NCBI GenBank assembly: GCA_016928095.1
Contig: JAFGLL010000028.1
Location: 1 to 57,045, forward strand
Length of the DNA: 57,045 nucleotides
Direction of reading: 5' to 3'
Origin: Thermoplasmatota archaeon
Lineage (GTDB): Archaea; Thermoplasmatota; Penumbrarchaeia; Penumbrarchaeales; Penumbrarchaeaceae
Below the pieces are notes generated by a model, which saw only the letters and a list, made by a program, of their open reading frames with translations, was not told the origin of the DNA and searched no databases. A program made the position numbers and the translations under genes. Shown here piece after piece: positions 37,367 to 45,736 of this stretch. Every line of letters begins with the position of its first letter. Positions within the stretch are counted from its first letter, which is position 1.

Positions 37367-40342
37367 TCAGACAGTGTTCGAGGGGAGTATGATCCCCTCA
37401 CCGCTCCTTCCATCGACCTTCACCGTCAGGGGTTCTTCGTACCTTGCCATTTTCACGACACCCTTGAGGTCCATCTCCGTCGCTGACCTCAACCGGTCCC
37501 AGTCGATCCTGTGACCCCCGTTCCTGTGGGAGACCGTAAGATACGGGACACCCAGCGATGTGATGTTGTGGAAGAAATGTGTCCCGTGGGACGGGTCTAT
37601 GATGAAATCGGGAATAGATATCTCCACCATCACCCTGGCTCCCGATATCTGGTCCCACGAGACAGGTATCCCGAGGAACCTGTCCCTTGTACCCCATCTT
37701 CCGGGTCCGATCAGGATGTAAGGTCTGCCCTCAAGCCTGGTATTCGCCTGCTCGATGAGTGACGCTGTCTCCACCGTCATGGTCTTGTCGAAATTCTCCG
37801 GCTCGACGAAAACGATATCGTATATCCTCTCGAGAATACCGTTCCCCAGAGCCTTATCCGTGTAGATCAGTGCTTCGTCCCTCTCCCCTACGGCTATGAG
37901 CACCTGGCTTTTCTCCTTCATGGTCACCAGGGGCCTTATCTGAACGATGCTGAACCTTGCTGTACCGTTATCGTCAATGGTTCCGGCAAACTCTATTTCC
38001 ACTGGCCTCCCCATTCCCTTCTGCCCCATATACAATATCTTCCTGATGATATCGACGATGGGCACTTTTTCGTAATTCAGAATTCCTGCAAATGTTATGA
38101 CCTTAGGTCCCTGATGAGCAACACCGTCACGTAGCCTGTTATCATCCGGTACATAAGTGCTCGCCAGTAAGTCCAGCGTACCATCCTTTTCGGCCTCCGA
38201 GACAGGAAGCGACACCAGCGTGACATCCTCTCCCATCCTGAGATCGTATCCTTGACTCTTTGAGAGGTCCAGTGAATAGAAGTGGTCCTGGGAGTTCTTC
38301 AAGGCCTCTTCCGGGGTGGAGAAACCGGGTATGACCTTCGGATGCTCGGGTGAGAAGTTCATGACCATCCCCCCCTCGACCACGATGCTTCCCAGGCCAA
38401 GGGCGATGCTTACTATACCCTCGTCCCTCTTCAGGGGCCCCATCGGATAGAAATTATGTGACTGTGCCACTCCGGAGAATTCGGGATAGAAACGTTTTCC
38501 GTGCCTCCTACCGACCAGCTTCTGCAGGACTATTGCCATCTTCTCCTCCTCGGGAAGATGGACAGTGGTCTGGATGTATGCCCTTGAAGCCTTGAAGAAG
38601 GTGGATGCGTAAACCAGTTTGATCGCCTGACACAGCTGCCGGAGCCTCTCCTCCTCGCAGTCGGAGCTATTCGGGAGTATGTAGGTGGAGTATATGCCTG
38701 CAAATGGTTGGTTCTGAGAATCCTCCAGTAATGAGGACGATCTGACCGCTATCGGGACCCTGATATGGTCAAGATAGTCCTGAAGCGATATAACGATATT
38801 TTCAGGCAGGTCGAAGGAGAGGAAGATGTCCTTTATCTCCTCGTCGGTCGACCCCTCCCTCAATCTCTGCTGGATATCATTGTCATGTATGAAATGGTCG
38901 AAGGTATCAGTGCCTATGACGAGGGTATCAGGCACAAGTACGGGGCAGCCCTTGATCCCCTTTCCTATGCCACTCTGGTGAAGAAGAGATGAGAGGAATG
39001 CGATGCCTCTGCCCTTTCCTCCGAGAGAACCGCCTCCGAGGCGTGTGAAGGAGCCTTCGAACTCGAATCCCTGCTTGTCGAAATCTATGATCATCCCCAG
39101 CTGCTTGATCCTCTGGGATTCCTTGATCTCACTGAGCAGGTAATCCCGGATCTCCTCGTCATTGGAGAAATCAGAAACCTTTTTTGGCCTCAGCTTCATG
39201 GCCAGCCGCGTTTCCTGCCTGGCTATCAGCCATCGTGAGAACTTGTTCTTCCTTCCTGCCAGATTTATAGATTCTACCGGAACCTCTCTCAATAGCTTTT
39301 TCAATTCCGTCATGCTGTAAGCCTGGGCTACCTTTGTTCCGTCCGGCATCCTGAAGGTGAATGCTCCAAAACCCAGATGATCATTGAAGAAATCCTTGAC
39401 ATCCTGGATTATCGTCTCCGAACCCTTGTCTATGAACGGGATCCCCATCGTCTCCGCCTTCACCCTGTGTTCAGGTTTGCTGGATTGGAGGAGGATAGGC
39501 AGGTCCTCTTCGATCTCTTGGGCCAGGTGGAATCCTGCTTCTGGCTCATCCTGGCCGTTCCTGGGATATGAGACATCCGAGATCACACCCAGGATGCAGT
39601 CCGCATACTTTCTCAGGACCTCTTTTGCTTCCTCGTAGTTCCTTGCAAGCATGATCTTCGGTCTTGCCCTCTTCCTGAGCATCTTCTCATGCTCGTTGAT
39701 CACCTCGGTCAGGAGGGACAGGGTCTGGGTCATGATCTCCGTATATATCAACGGCAGGAAGAACGAGTAGTACCGCGGATCGTTCTCCACCACCAATATG
39801 ACCTTTACCCGACCGGTCTTGATATCGGCGTCAACGTTCTGTGAATCCTCGATCAACTTGGTCATGGCCATTAGGAGCGCAGCGTCACCGTTCCAGAAGA
39901 ATATGTGATCATACACCAGGGGTGATATCCCGATCCTGTGATGTGTGAGGTCCCCGGCATCGTTGAGGAGGAGGACCACCGGTATCCCCGGTCTTATCTC
40001 CTTGGCCATCTTGCAGAACTCGTCGGGATCGATATCGGATATCCGGGCCATGGTGATGATCATATCGTAGCGGTTGCTGCGAAGTTCATCCAGGGCTTCC
40101 GCCCCTGAGGAAACCCTGATCACCTGGGGGGGGAAGGGGAGGGCCAGTTCTTTGTACTCCCTGGATATCTGCTCGAAGATGAGACCGTCCTCCTCGAGCG
40201 TGAATGCATCGTAGAGACTTGATACCAGGAGGATCTTGGATATCCTCCTCTTCATGAGATCGTAGAAATCGTGGACCCCCGGTCTGTGATCCGCGACGTA
40301 ATCGATCTCATCCGAGGGCGCCTCCACATTCCTGTTGCCCAT
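37367..40342 (-). CDS. Receiver-like / PEP-synthase N-domain fusion protein
   Basis: A 991-residue multidomain protein. Residues about 35-160 and 180-335 look like two response-regulator receiver domains (ILLVSSLYDAF and VILVVENDPRYYSF strands, with DMIITMARISDID and LGVISDVSYPRNG around the phosphoacceptor position). From about 430 to 860 it matches the pyruvate/PEP-binding ATP-grasp domain of PEP synthase and pyruvate phosphate dikinase (GGKGRGIAFL, PIAVRSSSLLEDSQNQPFAG, FSGVAQSHN). The swivelling phospho-histidine domain and PEP-binding barrel of those enzymes are absent. It may therefore use ATP to phosphorylate something else, or sense a metabolite. A TATA-like element 27 bases before the ATG suggests a leaderless mRNA. 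Confidence 0.85.
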   Translation of the reverse strand: MGNRNVEAPSDEIDYVADHRPGVHDFYDLMKRRISKILLVSSLYDAFTLEEDGLIFEQISREYKELALPFPPQVIRVSSGAEALDELRSNRYDMIITMARISDIDPDEFCKMAKEIRPGIPVVLLLNDAGDLTHHRIGISPLVYDHIFFWNGDAALLMAMTKLIEDSQNVDADIKTGRVKVILVVENDPRYYSFFLPLIYTEIMTQTLSLLTEVINEHEKMLRKRARPKIMLARNYEEAKEVLRKYADCILGVISDVSYPRNGQDEPEAGFHLAQEIEEDLPILLQSSKPEHRVKAETMGIPFIDKGSETIIQDVKDFFNDHLGFGAFTFRMPDGTKVAQAYSMTELKKLLREVPVESINLAGRKNKFSRWLIARQETRLAMKLRPKKVSDFSNDEEIRDYLLSEIKESQRIKQLGMIIDFDKQGFEFEGSFTRLGGGSLGGKGRGIAFLSSLLHQSGIGKGIKGCPVLVPDTLVIGTDTFDHFIHDNDIQQRLREGSTDEEIKDIFLSFDLPENIVISLQDYLDHIRVPIAVRSSSLLEDSQNQPFAGIYSTYILPNSSDCEEERLRQLCQAIKLVYASTFFKASRAYIQTTVHLPEEEKMAIVLQKLVGRRHGKRFYPEFSGVAQSHNFYPMGPLKRDEGIVSIALGLGSIVVEGGMVMNFSPEHPKVIPGFSTPEEALKNSQDHFYSLDLSKSQGYDLRMGEDVTLVSLPVSEAEKDGTLDLLASTYVPDDNRLRDGVAHQGPKVITFAGILNYEKVPIVDIIRKILYMGQKGMGRPVEIEFAGTIDDNGTARFSIVQIRPLVTMKEKSQVLIAVGERDEALIYTDKALGNGILERIYDIVFVEPENFDKTMTVETASLIEQANTRLEGRPYILIGPGRWGTRDRFLGIPVSWDQISGARVMVEISIPDFIIDPSHGTHFFHNITSLGVPYLTVSHRNGGHRIDWDRLRSATEMDLKGVVKMARYEEPLTVKVDGRSGEGIILPSNTV

Positions 40343-40485
40343 GATGATGATGATGGTTTGTTGACTTTAAATCCTTCCTTTGAAAATTACCCGATCATTG
40401 AGGCCGGGATCGAACCATCTAGAACATATTAGAATAATAGCCCTCTCGAAAGGGATCACGCTGATTTTCGGAAATCCTTAAAAAA

Positions 40486-40570
40486 CTATTTATAGTATTG
40501 TACACTACACACTATTGTAAGGTCTACAATATTGCACTCCTAACAATACTGTGGTGCGGACAATAGTGCG
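40486..40570 (+). promoter_or_regulatory. Five-box operator array at the ABC transporter promoter
   Basis: Five copies of ACAATANTGYR lie around the start site. Two are on the minus strand (40491-40501, 40508-40518) and three on the plus strand (40526-40536, 40543-40553, 40560-40570). Neighbouring copies of the same orientation are exactly 17 bases apart. The TATA-like CTATTTATAG (40486-40495) overlaps the first box and would start transcription near 40515, so a bound protein should block the promoter. No regulator gene is adjacent. Confidence 0.6.
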
Positions 40571-40597
40571 GACCTCTTCAAAGGCAGGTGATAAGGA

Positions 40598-41275
40598 ATG
40601 GCATTGATCGAGATAGAATCCCTTGATAAGGTCTATAAGAGCGGAAAGCTGGAGTTCCAGGCGCTGAAACATGTGGACCTCAGGATAGAGCAGGGTGAAT
40701 TGACAGCGATCGTCGGTCCATCAGGATCGGGGAAATCAACGGTTCTTAACATGATCACGGGCATAGACCGGCCCACAAAAGGGTCGGTCGTGATAAACGG
40801 TGTCAGGATAGATACCATGTCCGAGGACAAGCTTGCGAGATGGAGGGGGAAGAACATCGGAATTATCTTTCAGTTCTTCCAGCTCTTCCCGACACTTACG
40901 GCCCTCGAGAACGCGATGCTACCGATGGATTTCTCCAACGGAAGATCGATCAAGGAACGGGAAAGGATAGCTAAGAGGAACCTTGAGATGGTGGGATTGG
41001 GAGACAAGCTTCATCACCTTCCCTCGGAGCTTTCCGGCGGAGAGCAGCAGAGAGTGGCCATCGCAAGGGCTCTCGCGAACGACCCCCGGATCATCATCGG
41101 CGACGAACCAACGGGCAATCTGGACTCGAAGACAGCGGACAGGATGTTCGAAGTTCTCAGAAAGCTCAACCAGGAAGGGAAGACGATCATCTTCGTGACC
41201 CACTCCAAAGAGCTTGCACAGAGAGCCGAGAGAAAGATCACCATCCTTGACGGGAGGGTAGCCGCAGCAGTCTGA
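40598..41275 (+). CDS. ABC transporter ATP-binding protein (MacB/LolD type)
   Basis: Cytoplasmic ATPase of a MacB-type (type VII) ABC system. The 225 residues show Walker A GPSGSGKST (about 40-48), the Q-loop in FQFFQLFPT, signature LSGGEQQR near 146, Walker B IIIGDEPTGNLDS, and the switch histidine in FVTHSKE. A GGTGAT ribosome-binding site lies just before the ATG. It forms an operon with a 44-codon gene and the FtsX-type permease downstream. Such systems export peptides, drugs or lipoproteins, or work as mechanotransmitters; archaeal substrates are unknown. The five-box array upstream probably controls expression. Confidence 0.93.
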   Translation: MALIEIESLDKVYKSGKLEFQALKHVDLRIEQGELTAIVGPSGSGKSTVLNMITGIDRPTKGSVVINGVRIDTMSEDKLARWRGKNIGIIFQFFQLFPTLTALENAMLPMDFSNGRSIKERERIAKRNLEMVGLGDKLHHLPSELSGGEQQRVAIARALANDPRIIIGDEPTGNLDSKTADRMFEVLRKLNQEGKTIIFVTHSKELAQRAERKITILDGRVAAAV

Positions 41276-41288
41276 AGAGGTGTTCGAA

Positions 41289-41423
41289 ATGACCGGGAAA
41301 AAGGTTTGCTCCCTTGGTTTGCTCCTTGCTTACTTCTCATTCCTGGCCCTGTTTTCGACCACTTTCTTCGTTCAGGAGCTCTTGAACGGTAGCATGGCGA
41401 GCCAGCTCCTGATACTGGAGTGA
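41289..41423 (+). CDS. 44-residue single-helix membrane protein between ABC subunits
   Basis: A short gene with a strong ribosome-binding site (AGAGGTG, six bases before the ATG). It encodes MTGKKV followed by a hydrophobic helix at about residues 7-29 (CSLGLLLAYFSFLALFSTTFF) and a short polar tail. It fills the gap between the ATPase and permease genes almost exactly: its TGA is part of the permease's GGAGTGA ribosome-binding site. That tight coupling argues that it is translated. It may be a small accessory subunit of the transporter. No homologue is known to me. Confidence 0.6.
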   Translation: MTGKKVCSLGLLLAYFSFLALFSTTFFVQELLNGSMASQLLILE

Positions 41424-41428
41424 CATCA

Positions 41429-43816
41429 ATGAAACCTACCCTTCTTAAAAAATCCCTGGGAGACCTCAGGAAAAGGAAGTCCAGGACCATATTCACCATA
41501 TTAACGATCGCTTTGGGGGTCGCAGCCCTCGGCATGTTCGGCGTGATCCCTCTCTTCGATGATGCGATGTTCAACGACATTGAGGAGACCAACATGTGGA
41601 ATGTCAGAGCTGGCATGCAGAATGTCAACCTGAGCGAGGAGGACATCCAGGGGCTGGGATCCCTGAAAAACGTGGAGAGCGTGGAGCCAAAGCTCATCTT
41701 CTTTTCAAGAATATATATTGGAGAGAGGAGGAACGACGCGCTCTTCATAGGAATGACGGATTTCAACGACATGAAGGTGGACAAGGTCTCGCTTGGATCG
41801 GGTTCCTTTCCCGGTCCGTTGGAGGTCCTCACCGATTTGGGAAATTCACAAAACGGTCTTTTCATGAAAGGCATTGGCGATGATGTCAGTGTCATAGACG
41901 CCAACGGGAACGTTGTGAAACTTTTCATATCTGGCAAGGGGAGGACCCTGACCTACGACCAGTCAACCTACGGGATCGCCGTATTCTTTGCGGATATCGG
42001 GACCGTAAGGTCCCTCTCCAACACTTCCGGGTACAACTCATTGTCGATAGACCTATCGCATGCCACCGAGGGCAAGGTGGATGAGGCGGTCCAGGATGTG
42101 AAGGTCTATCTGGAAGATAACACGGATTTCATAGCGTTCACCGATATGCCGGAGACCAGAACCGATAATGATTGGCCAGGGAAGGAGGACTTCGCCGACA
42201 TGGGATCTTTCTTCTACGTCCTGACCTTCATGACGCTCTTCTGCTCGATATTCCTTATCTCCAATACAATGCACACGATCATCACGGAGCAACGAAGAGA
42301 GATAGCTCAGATGAAGGCGGTGGGTGCAACGAAGTTGCAGGTTGCAGGGTCCTATCTGACAACCTCCTTCTTCATGGGTGTGATCGGCTCGACCGTTGGG
42401 GCATTCCTCGGGATCTGGGTCGCCTTTGGAATGGTCTGGTTCCTTGGAACCAGCTTCTACGGGATCGTTCCCGGTTTCTCGGTTCACTTCCCTGCGATAC
42501 TGATCTCATTGTCGGTTGGTATCGGGATAACTCTGATAGCGACCCTCCCCTCACTGTGGGGGGCCCTGAGGCTGAATACGAGGGAGGGACTCCAGGATGC
42601 CGGCATAAGCGCGAACTACGGCAGATCGATGATCGACAGGGTCCTGCTGAGGTCCCGATGGCTGCCAAGGACCGCTCAGATGGGGTTGAGGAATGGAGCG
42701 AGGAAGAAAGGCAGGTCCATATCCACCATTCTTCAAGTGGCGCTTGCGGTATCTATGTTCCTGGGGATCGTGGCAACGGGGCACTCCCTTGCGGTCGCGG
42801 TCGGGGACGAATATGACAACTTCCAGTTCGACATCATGACACAGGGACAGATGGAGGGGGGGAAACCTCTCACGGGATCCGTCGCATACAATATCGAGAT
42901 GATAGACGGGGTCGAGGAGGCAGAACCCTTCGCAATGAGCGCCGGTATGGTCGGGAACAGTGAGATCTACCTCTTCGGTTACGAACACGACACCATAGCA
43001 TATAACGTCGAAGGCACCATGTGGAAGGGGCGATGGTTCACGGAAGAGGACCAGAACTCCAGGGCCAGGGTCATCGTCGTGGGTAAGGCGGTCGCCAGGA
43101 CCGAGGATATTTCCCTGGGTGACATGATAACCATCGATACGGCCACCGGACCGGTGGAATTCGAGGTCATAGGTATCAATTCCGGTCAGATGATGAACGG
43201 GCATATCGGATATGTTCCGCTTCCGACCGTTCAGGAGATCCTTGTGGTGGACGATGTCGTTTCCGGTTTCTCGATAATAACGGAGAGCGATGATCACGAA
43301 CTGATCGACAGGGTCGCAAACGACATAGAGGATGACCTGATGGCCAGGGGTTACGTTGTTACCAATAGCGTTCTGTACGTCATGAAGGAGAACAACATAA
43401 GGTCCAATCAGCAGATCGTCAACCTGATGATAGCCGTAGGGACGATCATCGTTCTGATCACCATGATCGGCCTCATGTCCACACTGACCATGAATATTCT
43501 CGAGAGGACGAGGGAGATCGGGATGATGAGATGCCTGGGTTCCAGGTCATCCCATATCCGCAGGATGTTCGGAACCGAGGGTTTCGTACTGGCGCTCCTG
43601 GGAGGCCTGGCAGGCGTACCACTCGGTTACGGAGTGACATTGTTCCTCAACTGGATCATGTTGAACATTCTGAACCTCGAGATGGACGTACTCTTTCCGA
43701 TGAGCTATGTCCTGATAGCGCTCACGGTCACGATAGTGCTTACACTGGTGATCATCCAGCCGCCTCTGCACAGGGCGGCGAGGTTCAGGCCGGGGGACGC
43801 TTTGAGGTACCAGTGA
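41429..43816 (+). CDS. ABC transporter permease (FtsX/MacB-like, duplicated)
   Basis: A 795-residue membrane subunit built from two FtsX-type halves. A first helix lies near residues 20-42, then an extracellular domain of about 200 residues, then three helices near 255-380 (FLISNTMHTIITEQRREIAQ start). A second short cytoplasmic part, a second extracellular domain and three more helices (from VNLMIAVGTIIVLITMIG) complete the chain. Each half carries the conserved RREIAQMKAVGAT or TREIGMMRCLGS motif that contacts the ATPase. One chain can thus supply the whole permease. ATG 41429 has GGAGTGA five bases upstream; GTG 41420 is a weaker alternative. Confidence 0.92.
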   Translation: MKPTLLKKSLGDLRKRKSRTIFTILTIALGVAALGMFGVIPLFDDAMFNDIEETNMWNVRAGMQNVNLSEEDIQGLGSLKNVESVEPKLIFFSRIYIGERRNDALFIGMTDFNDMKVDKVSLGSGSFPGPLEVLTDLGNSQNGLFMKGIGDDVSVIDANGNVVKLFISGKGRTLTYDQSTYGIAVFFADIGTVRSLSNTSGYNSLSIDLSHATEGKVDEAVQDVKVYLEDNTDFIAFTDMPETRTDNDWPGKEDFADMGSFFYVLTFMTLFCSIFLISNTMHTIITEQRREIAQMKAVGATKLQVAGSYLTTSFFMGVIGSTVGAFLGIWVAFGMVWFLGTSFYGIVPGFSVHFPAILISLSVGIGITLIATLPSLWGALRLNTREGLQDAGISANYGRSMIDRVLLRSRWLPRTAQMGLRNGARKKGRSISTILQVALAVSMFLGIVATGHSLAVAVGDEYDNFQFDIMTQGQMEGGKPLTGSVAYNIEMIDGVEEAEPFAMSAGMVGNSEIYLFGYEHDTIAYNVEGTMWKGRWFTEEDQNSRARVIVVGKAVARTEDISLGDMITIDTATGPVEFEVIGINSGQMMNGHIGYVPLPTVQEILVVDDVVSGFSIITESDDHELIDRVANDIEDDLMARGYVVTNSVLYVMKENNIRSNQQIVNLMIAVGTIIVLITMIGLMSTLTMNILERTREIGMMRCLGSRSSHIRRMFGTEGFVLALLGGLAGVPLGYGVTLFLNWIMLNILNLEMDVLFPMSYVLIALTVTIVLTLVIIQPPLHRAARFRPGDALRYQ

Positions 43817-43945
43817 AAATGAACATCGGGATGAAGGTCACCTGCCTAGGGGGGAGGTCCTGCGCGGCCTCCTCCTGTTATTATTAGATGACCATATAAT
43901 GAAAAAATACAAAATATTCGAAATGAACGTATTGAAAGGGAAGAC

Positions 43946-44188
43946 CTATTCCACCAGGATCTTCATCGAGATGCCCTGTCCAAGGGCCATTCTGGAGCCC
44001 CCATAGGAGACTATGACGGGGCCTCCGCAGTTCTGGACCACTGTCAGTGAAGCTCCGACCCCTATCCCGAGCTCGGAGAGTCTCTTGTTCACACCCCTGC
44101 CGCCGTGGATCTCCCTGACAGTGACCTTCTCTCCCTCGTCCACTCTGGAGAGGGGGCGCCTGTTCCTGGGAAGGTATATGGGGTTCAC
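43946..44188 (-). CDS. feoA: FeoA domain protein
   Basis: An 80-residue SH3-like FeoA protein. VREIHGGRGVNKRLSELGI and the closing VIVSYGGSRMALGQGISMKI are family signatures. FeoA supports the ferrous-iron transporter FeoB, but feoB is not adjacent here, so this may be a stand-alone copy or act as a small regulator. The GTG start has a strong GGTGA five bases upstream (AAGGTGAGCCC), and a TATA-like TATTTATATAC lies around 44245-44256. Confidence 0.9.
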   Translation of the reverse strand: MNPIYLPRNRRPLSRVDEGEKVTVREIHGGRGVNKRLSELGIGVGASLTVVQNCGGPVIVSYGGSRMALGQGISMKILVE

Positions 44189-44271
44189 GGGCTCACCTTT
44201 AGGATAGTCTCATATTATTCGGTGTCCCTAAATTTATTAGAGTATATAAATATTTTTCCCATATATACGTA

Positions 44272-44784
44272 TCAAAGATCCAGGATGTCCGTCCCGTGAC
44301 CCTCCAGTCTCAGCAGGAAGCGTTTTGCATCCAGCCCCGCCCCGAACCCGCCGAGCCCGCGGGCATGCCCATTTCCGCAAGCGACCGCTCTGTGGCATGG
44401 TATCACGAGGAGGATAGGGTTCGAGTTCATGGCATTCCCGACAGCCCTTGCTCCGCCCGGACATCCTATCCTGTGGGCAAGGTCACCGTAGGTCACCACC
44501 TCTCCGAAACCGACCTTCATCAGCTCTTCATACACCTTCTTCCGAAAAGGTGTGATCCCCGTCATATCAAGAGGTATCTCCTCCGTTACGACCCCCCCTT
44601 GCCGGAAAAAGCCGTTCAGGAAGCACCTGAGCTCCTCGAGAAGGACGTTTTCACCAACCCCGGGGAGGTCGGGAGGAGGGGGTCCTTTTTTATCTTTCAA
44701 GAGAGAAAGGGACCTCAGCCCTACCTCCGTGAATTCCGCCTTCAGGATACCAAGAGGTGTGGGTATGAGGTGACTAGAGGTCAT
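44272..44784 (-). CDS. ogt: Methylated-DNA--protein-cysteine methyltransferase
   Basis: Suicide repair protein that transfers the methyl group of O6-methylguanine to its own cysteine. Of 170 residues, the C-terminal half has the conserved helix-turn-helix (TYGDLAHRIGCPGGARAVGNAMNSNP region) and the active-site PCHRAVACG near residue 132, where most relatives read PCHRV. NP before the active site is intact. ATG 44784 overlaps the preceding gene's stop (ATGA), which favours it over an ATG 21 bases upstream. It is cotranscribed with the lipid gene before it, with no functional link obvious. Confidence 0.93.
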   Translation of the reverse strand: MTSSHLIPTPLGILKAEFTEVGLRSLSLLKDKKGPPPPDLPGVGENVLLEELRCFLNGFFRQGGVVTEEIPLDMTGITPFRKKVYEELMKVGFGEVVTYGDLAHRIGCPGGARAVGNAMNSNPILLVIPCHRAVACGNGHARGLGGFGAGLDAKRFLLRLEGHGTDILDL

Positions 44785-45545
44785 CCCCACTTCCTCTCCC
44801 TCCACCCTTCCTCCATGGAAGCTATCATCTCTCGTAGCGAGGAAGTGGTGTCCGCGTTGCTCTCCACGAGCGTCCCTGTCACGATCATGTCGGCACCATG
44901 CAGGACTGTACTTCTTGCCGAACCGGGTGTTCTGATGCCACCCCCCACTATGACCGGAATATCGACTGCCGATCGGACCGCCTGGATAATATCCCCCGGT
45001 ATGGGTTCATCGACCCCCGAACCCCCCTCAAGGTAGACGAAATCCATCCCGAACATCTGGGCTGCAAGGGCATATTCCACGGCGATCGATGGATCGTCCC
45101 TGGGTATGAGGTCAACGTCACCCACCTTGCCCACGAGTGCCCCGGGAGAGACCACGATGTATCCCACCGAGAGCGGTTCTATCTTCAGCTCTTCTATCCT
45201 GACAGAGGCCCTTGCCGCCTCCCTTATCACGTAGTTCACATTGCGGGAGTTCATCAACGAGATGTAAAGGATCGCATCAGCGTTCCCCGAGATCACATCC
45301 GCCGATGCGGGGAAGATGATAACCGGAAGCTCGGTTGCCACGGAGACGGCCTTCAGGGTATCCTCGAGCTTGGGATGATCTACACCCATCGTTCCCCCCA
45401 CCAGGATGATATGAGTCCCCCCTTTTTCTGCCTCCCGGACCATGAGGGCCGATCTTTCCGGGTCCTGCCTGTCAGGGTCGATAAGGGTAACGTGGAGAGG
45501 TCCTTCCTCCAACCGTCCGTGGATATATTCCTGAACCCGGTTCAC
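44781..45545 (-). CDS. Geranylgeranylglyceryl phosphate synthase
   Basis: Makes the first ether bond of archaeal membrane lipids from glycerol 1-phosphate and geranylgeranyl diphosphate. TIM-barrel protein of about 254 residues: HVTLIDPDRQ near the N-terminus, GGTMGVDH, FPASADVISGNADAI, YLEGGSGVDEPIP and VGGGIRTPGSA form the phosphate and substrate sites. The open frame runs 65 codons further upstream. I start at GTG 45545 because the family begins there, and a minus-strand TATA (TATTATATT, 45568-45576) is 27 bases before it, giving a leaderless mRNA; the upstream codons lie before the transcription start. Confidence 0.94.
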   Translation of the reverse strand: MNRVQEYIHGRLEEGPLHVTLIDPDRQDPERSALMVREAEKGGTHIILVGGTMGVDHPKLEDTLKAVSVATELPVIIFPASADVISGNADAILYISLMNSRNVNYVIREAARASVRIEELKIEPLSVGYIVVSPGALVGKVGDVDLIPRDDPSIAVEYALAAQMFGMDFVYLEGGSGVDEPIPGDIIQAVRSAVDIPVIVGGGIRTPGSARSTVLHGADMIVTGTLVESNADTTSSLREMIASMEEGWRERKWG

Positions 45546-45736
45546 GTCCCCGCCTAAAAGTTGTTCGAATATAATACTTTTCGATACATGGACCAACTGT
45601 AGGCCGCGGACCCGCCATCCCGCCACATTGATGGAGATGTTAAATAGGAACACACGGGTACAGGAGACCCCGCAGTGATGCATGAGACATGGCTGAACAT
45701 TGATGAATGATGGGCGAGCTGAGCGGGACCTATTCT

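Noticed and set aside
40395..40430. Sequence GGGATCGAACC resembling the T arm of a minus-strand tRNA
   Set aside because: The flanking bases do not pair into a T stem, and no acceptor, D or anticodon arm can be built.
43819..43887. Possible Cys-rich peptide of about 24 codons after the permease gene
   Set aside because: No conserved pattern and no family; the segment also contains a GGAGG/CCTCC hairpin and may be a terminator region instead.
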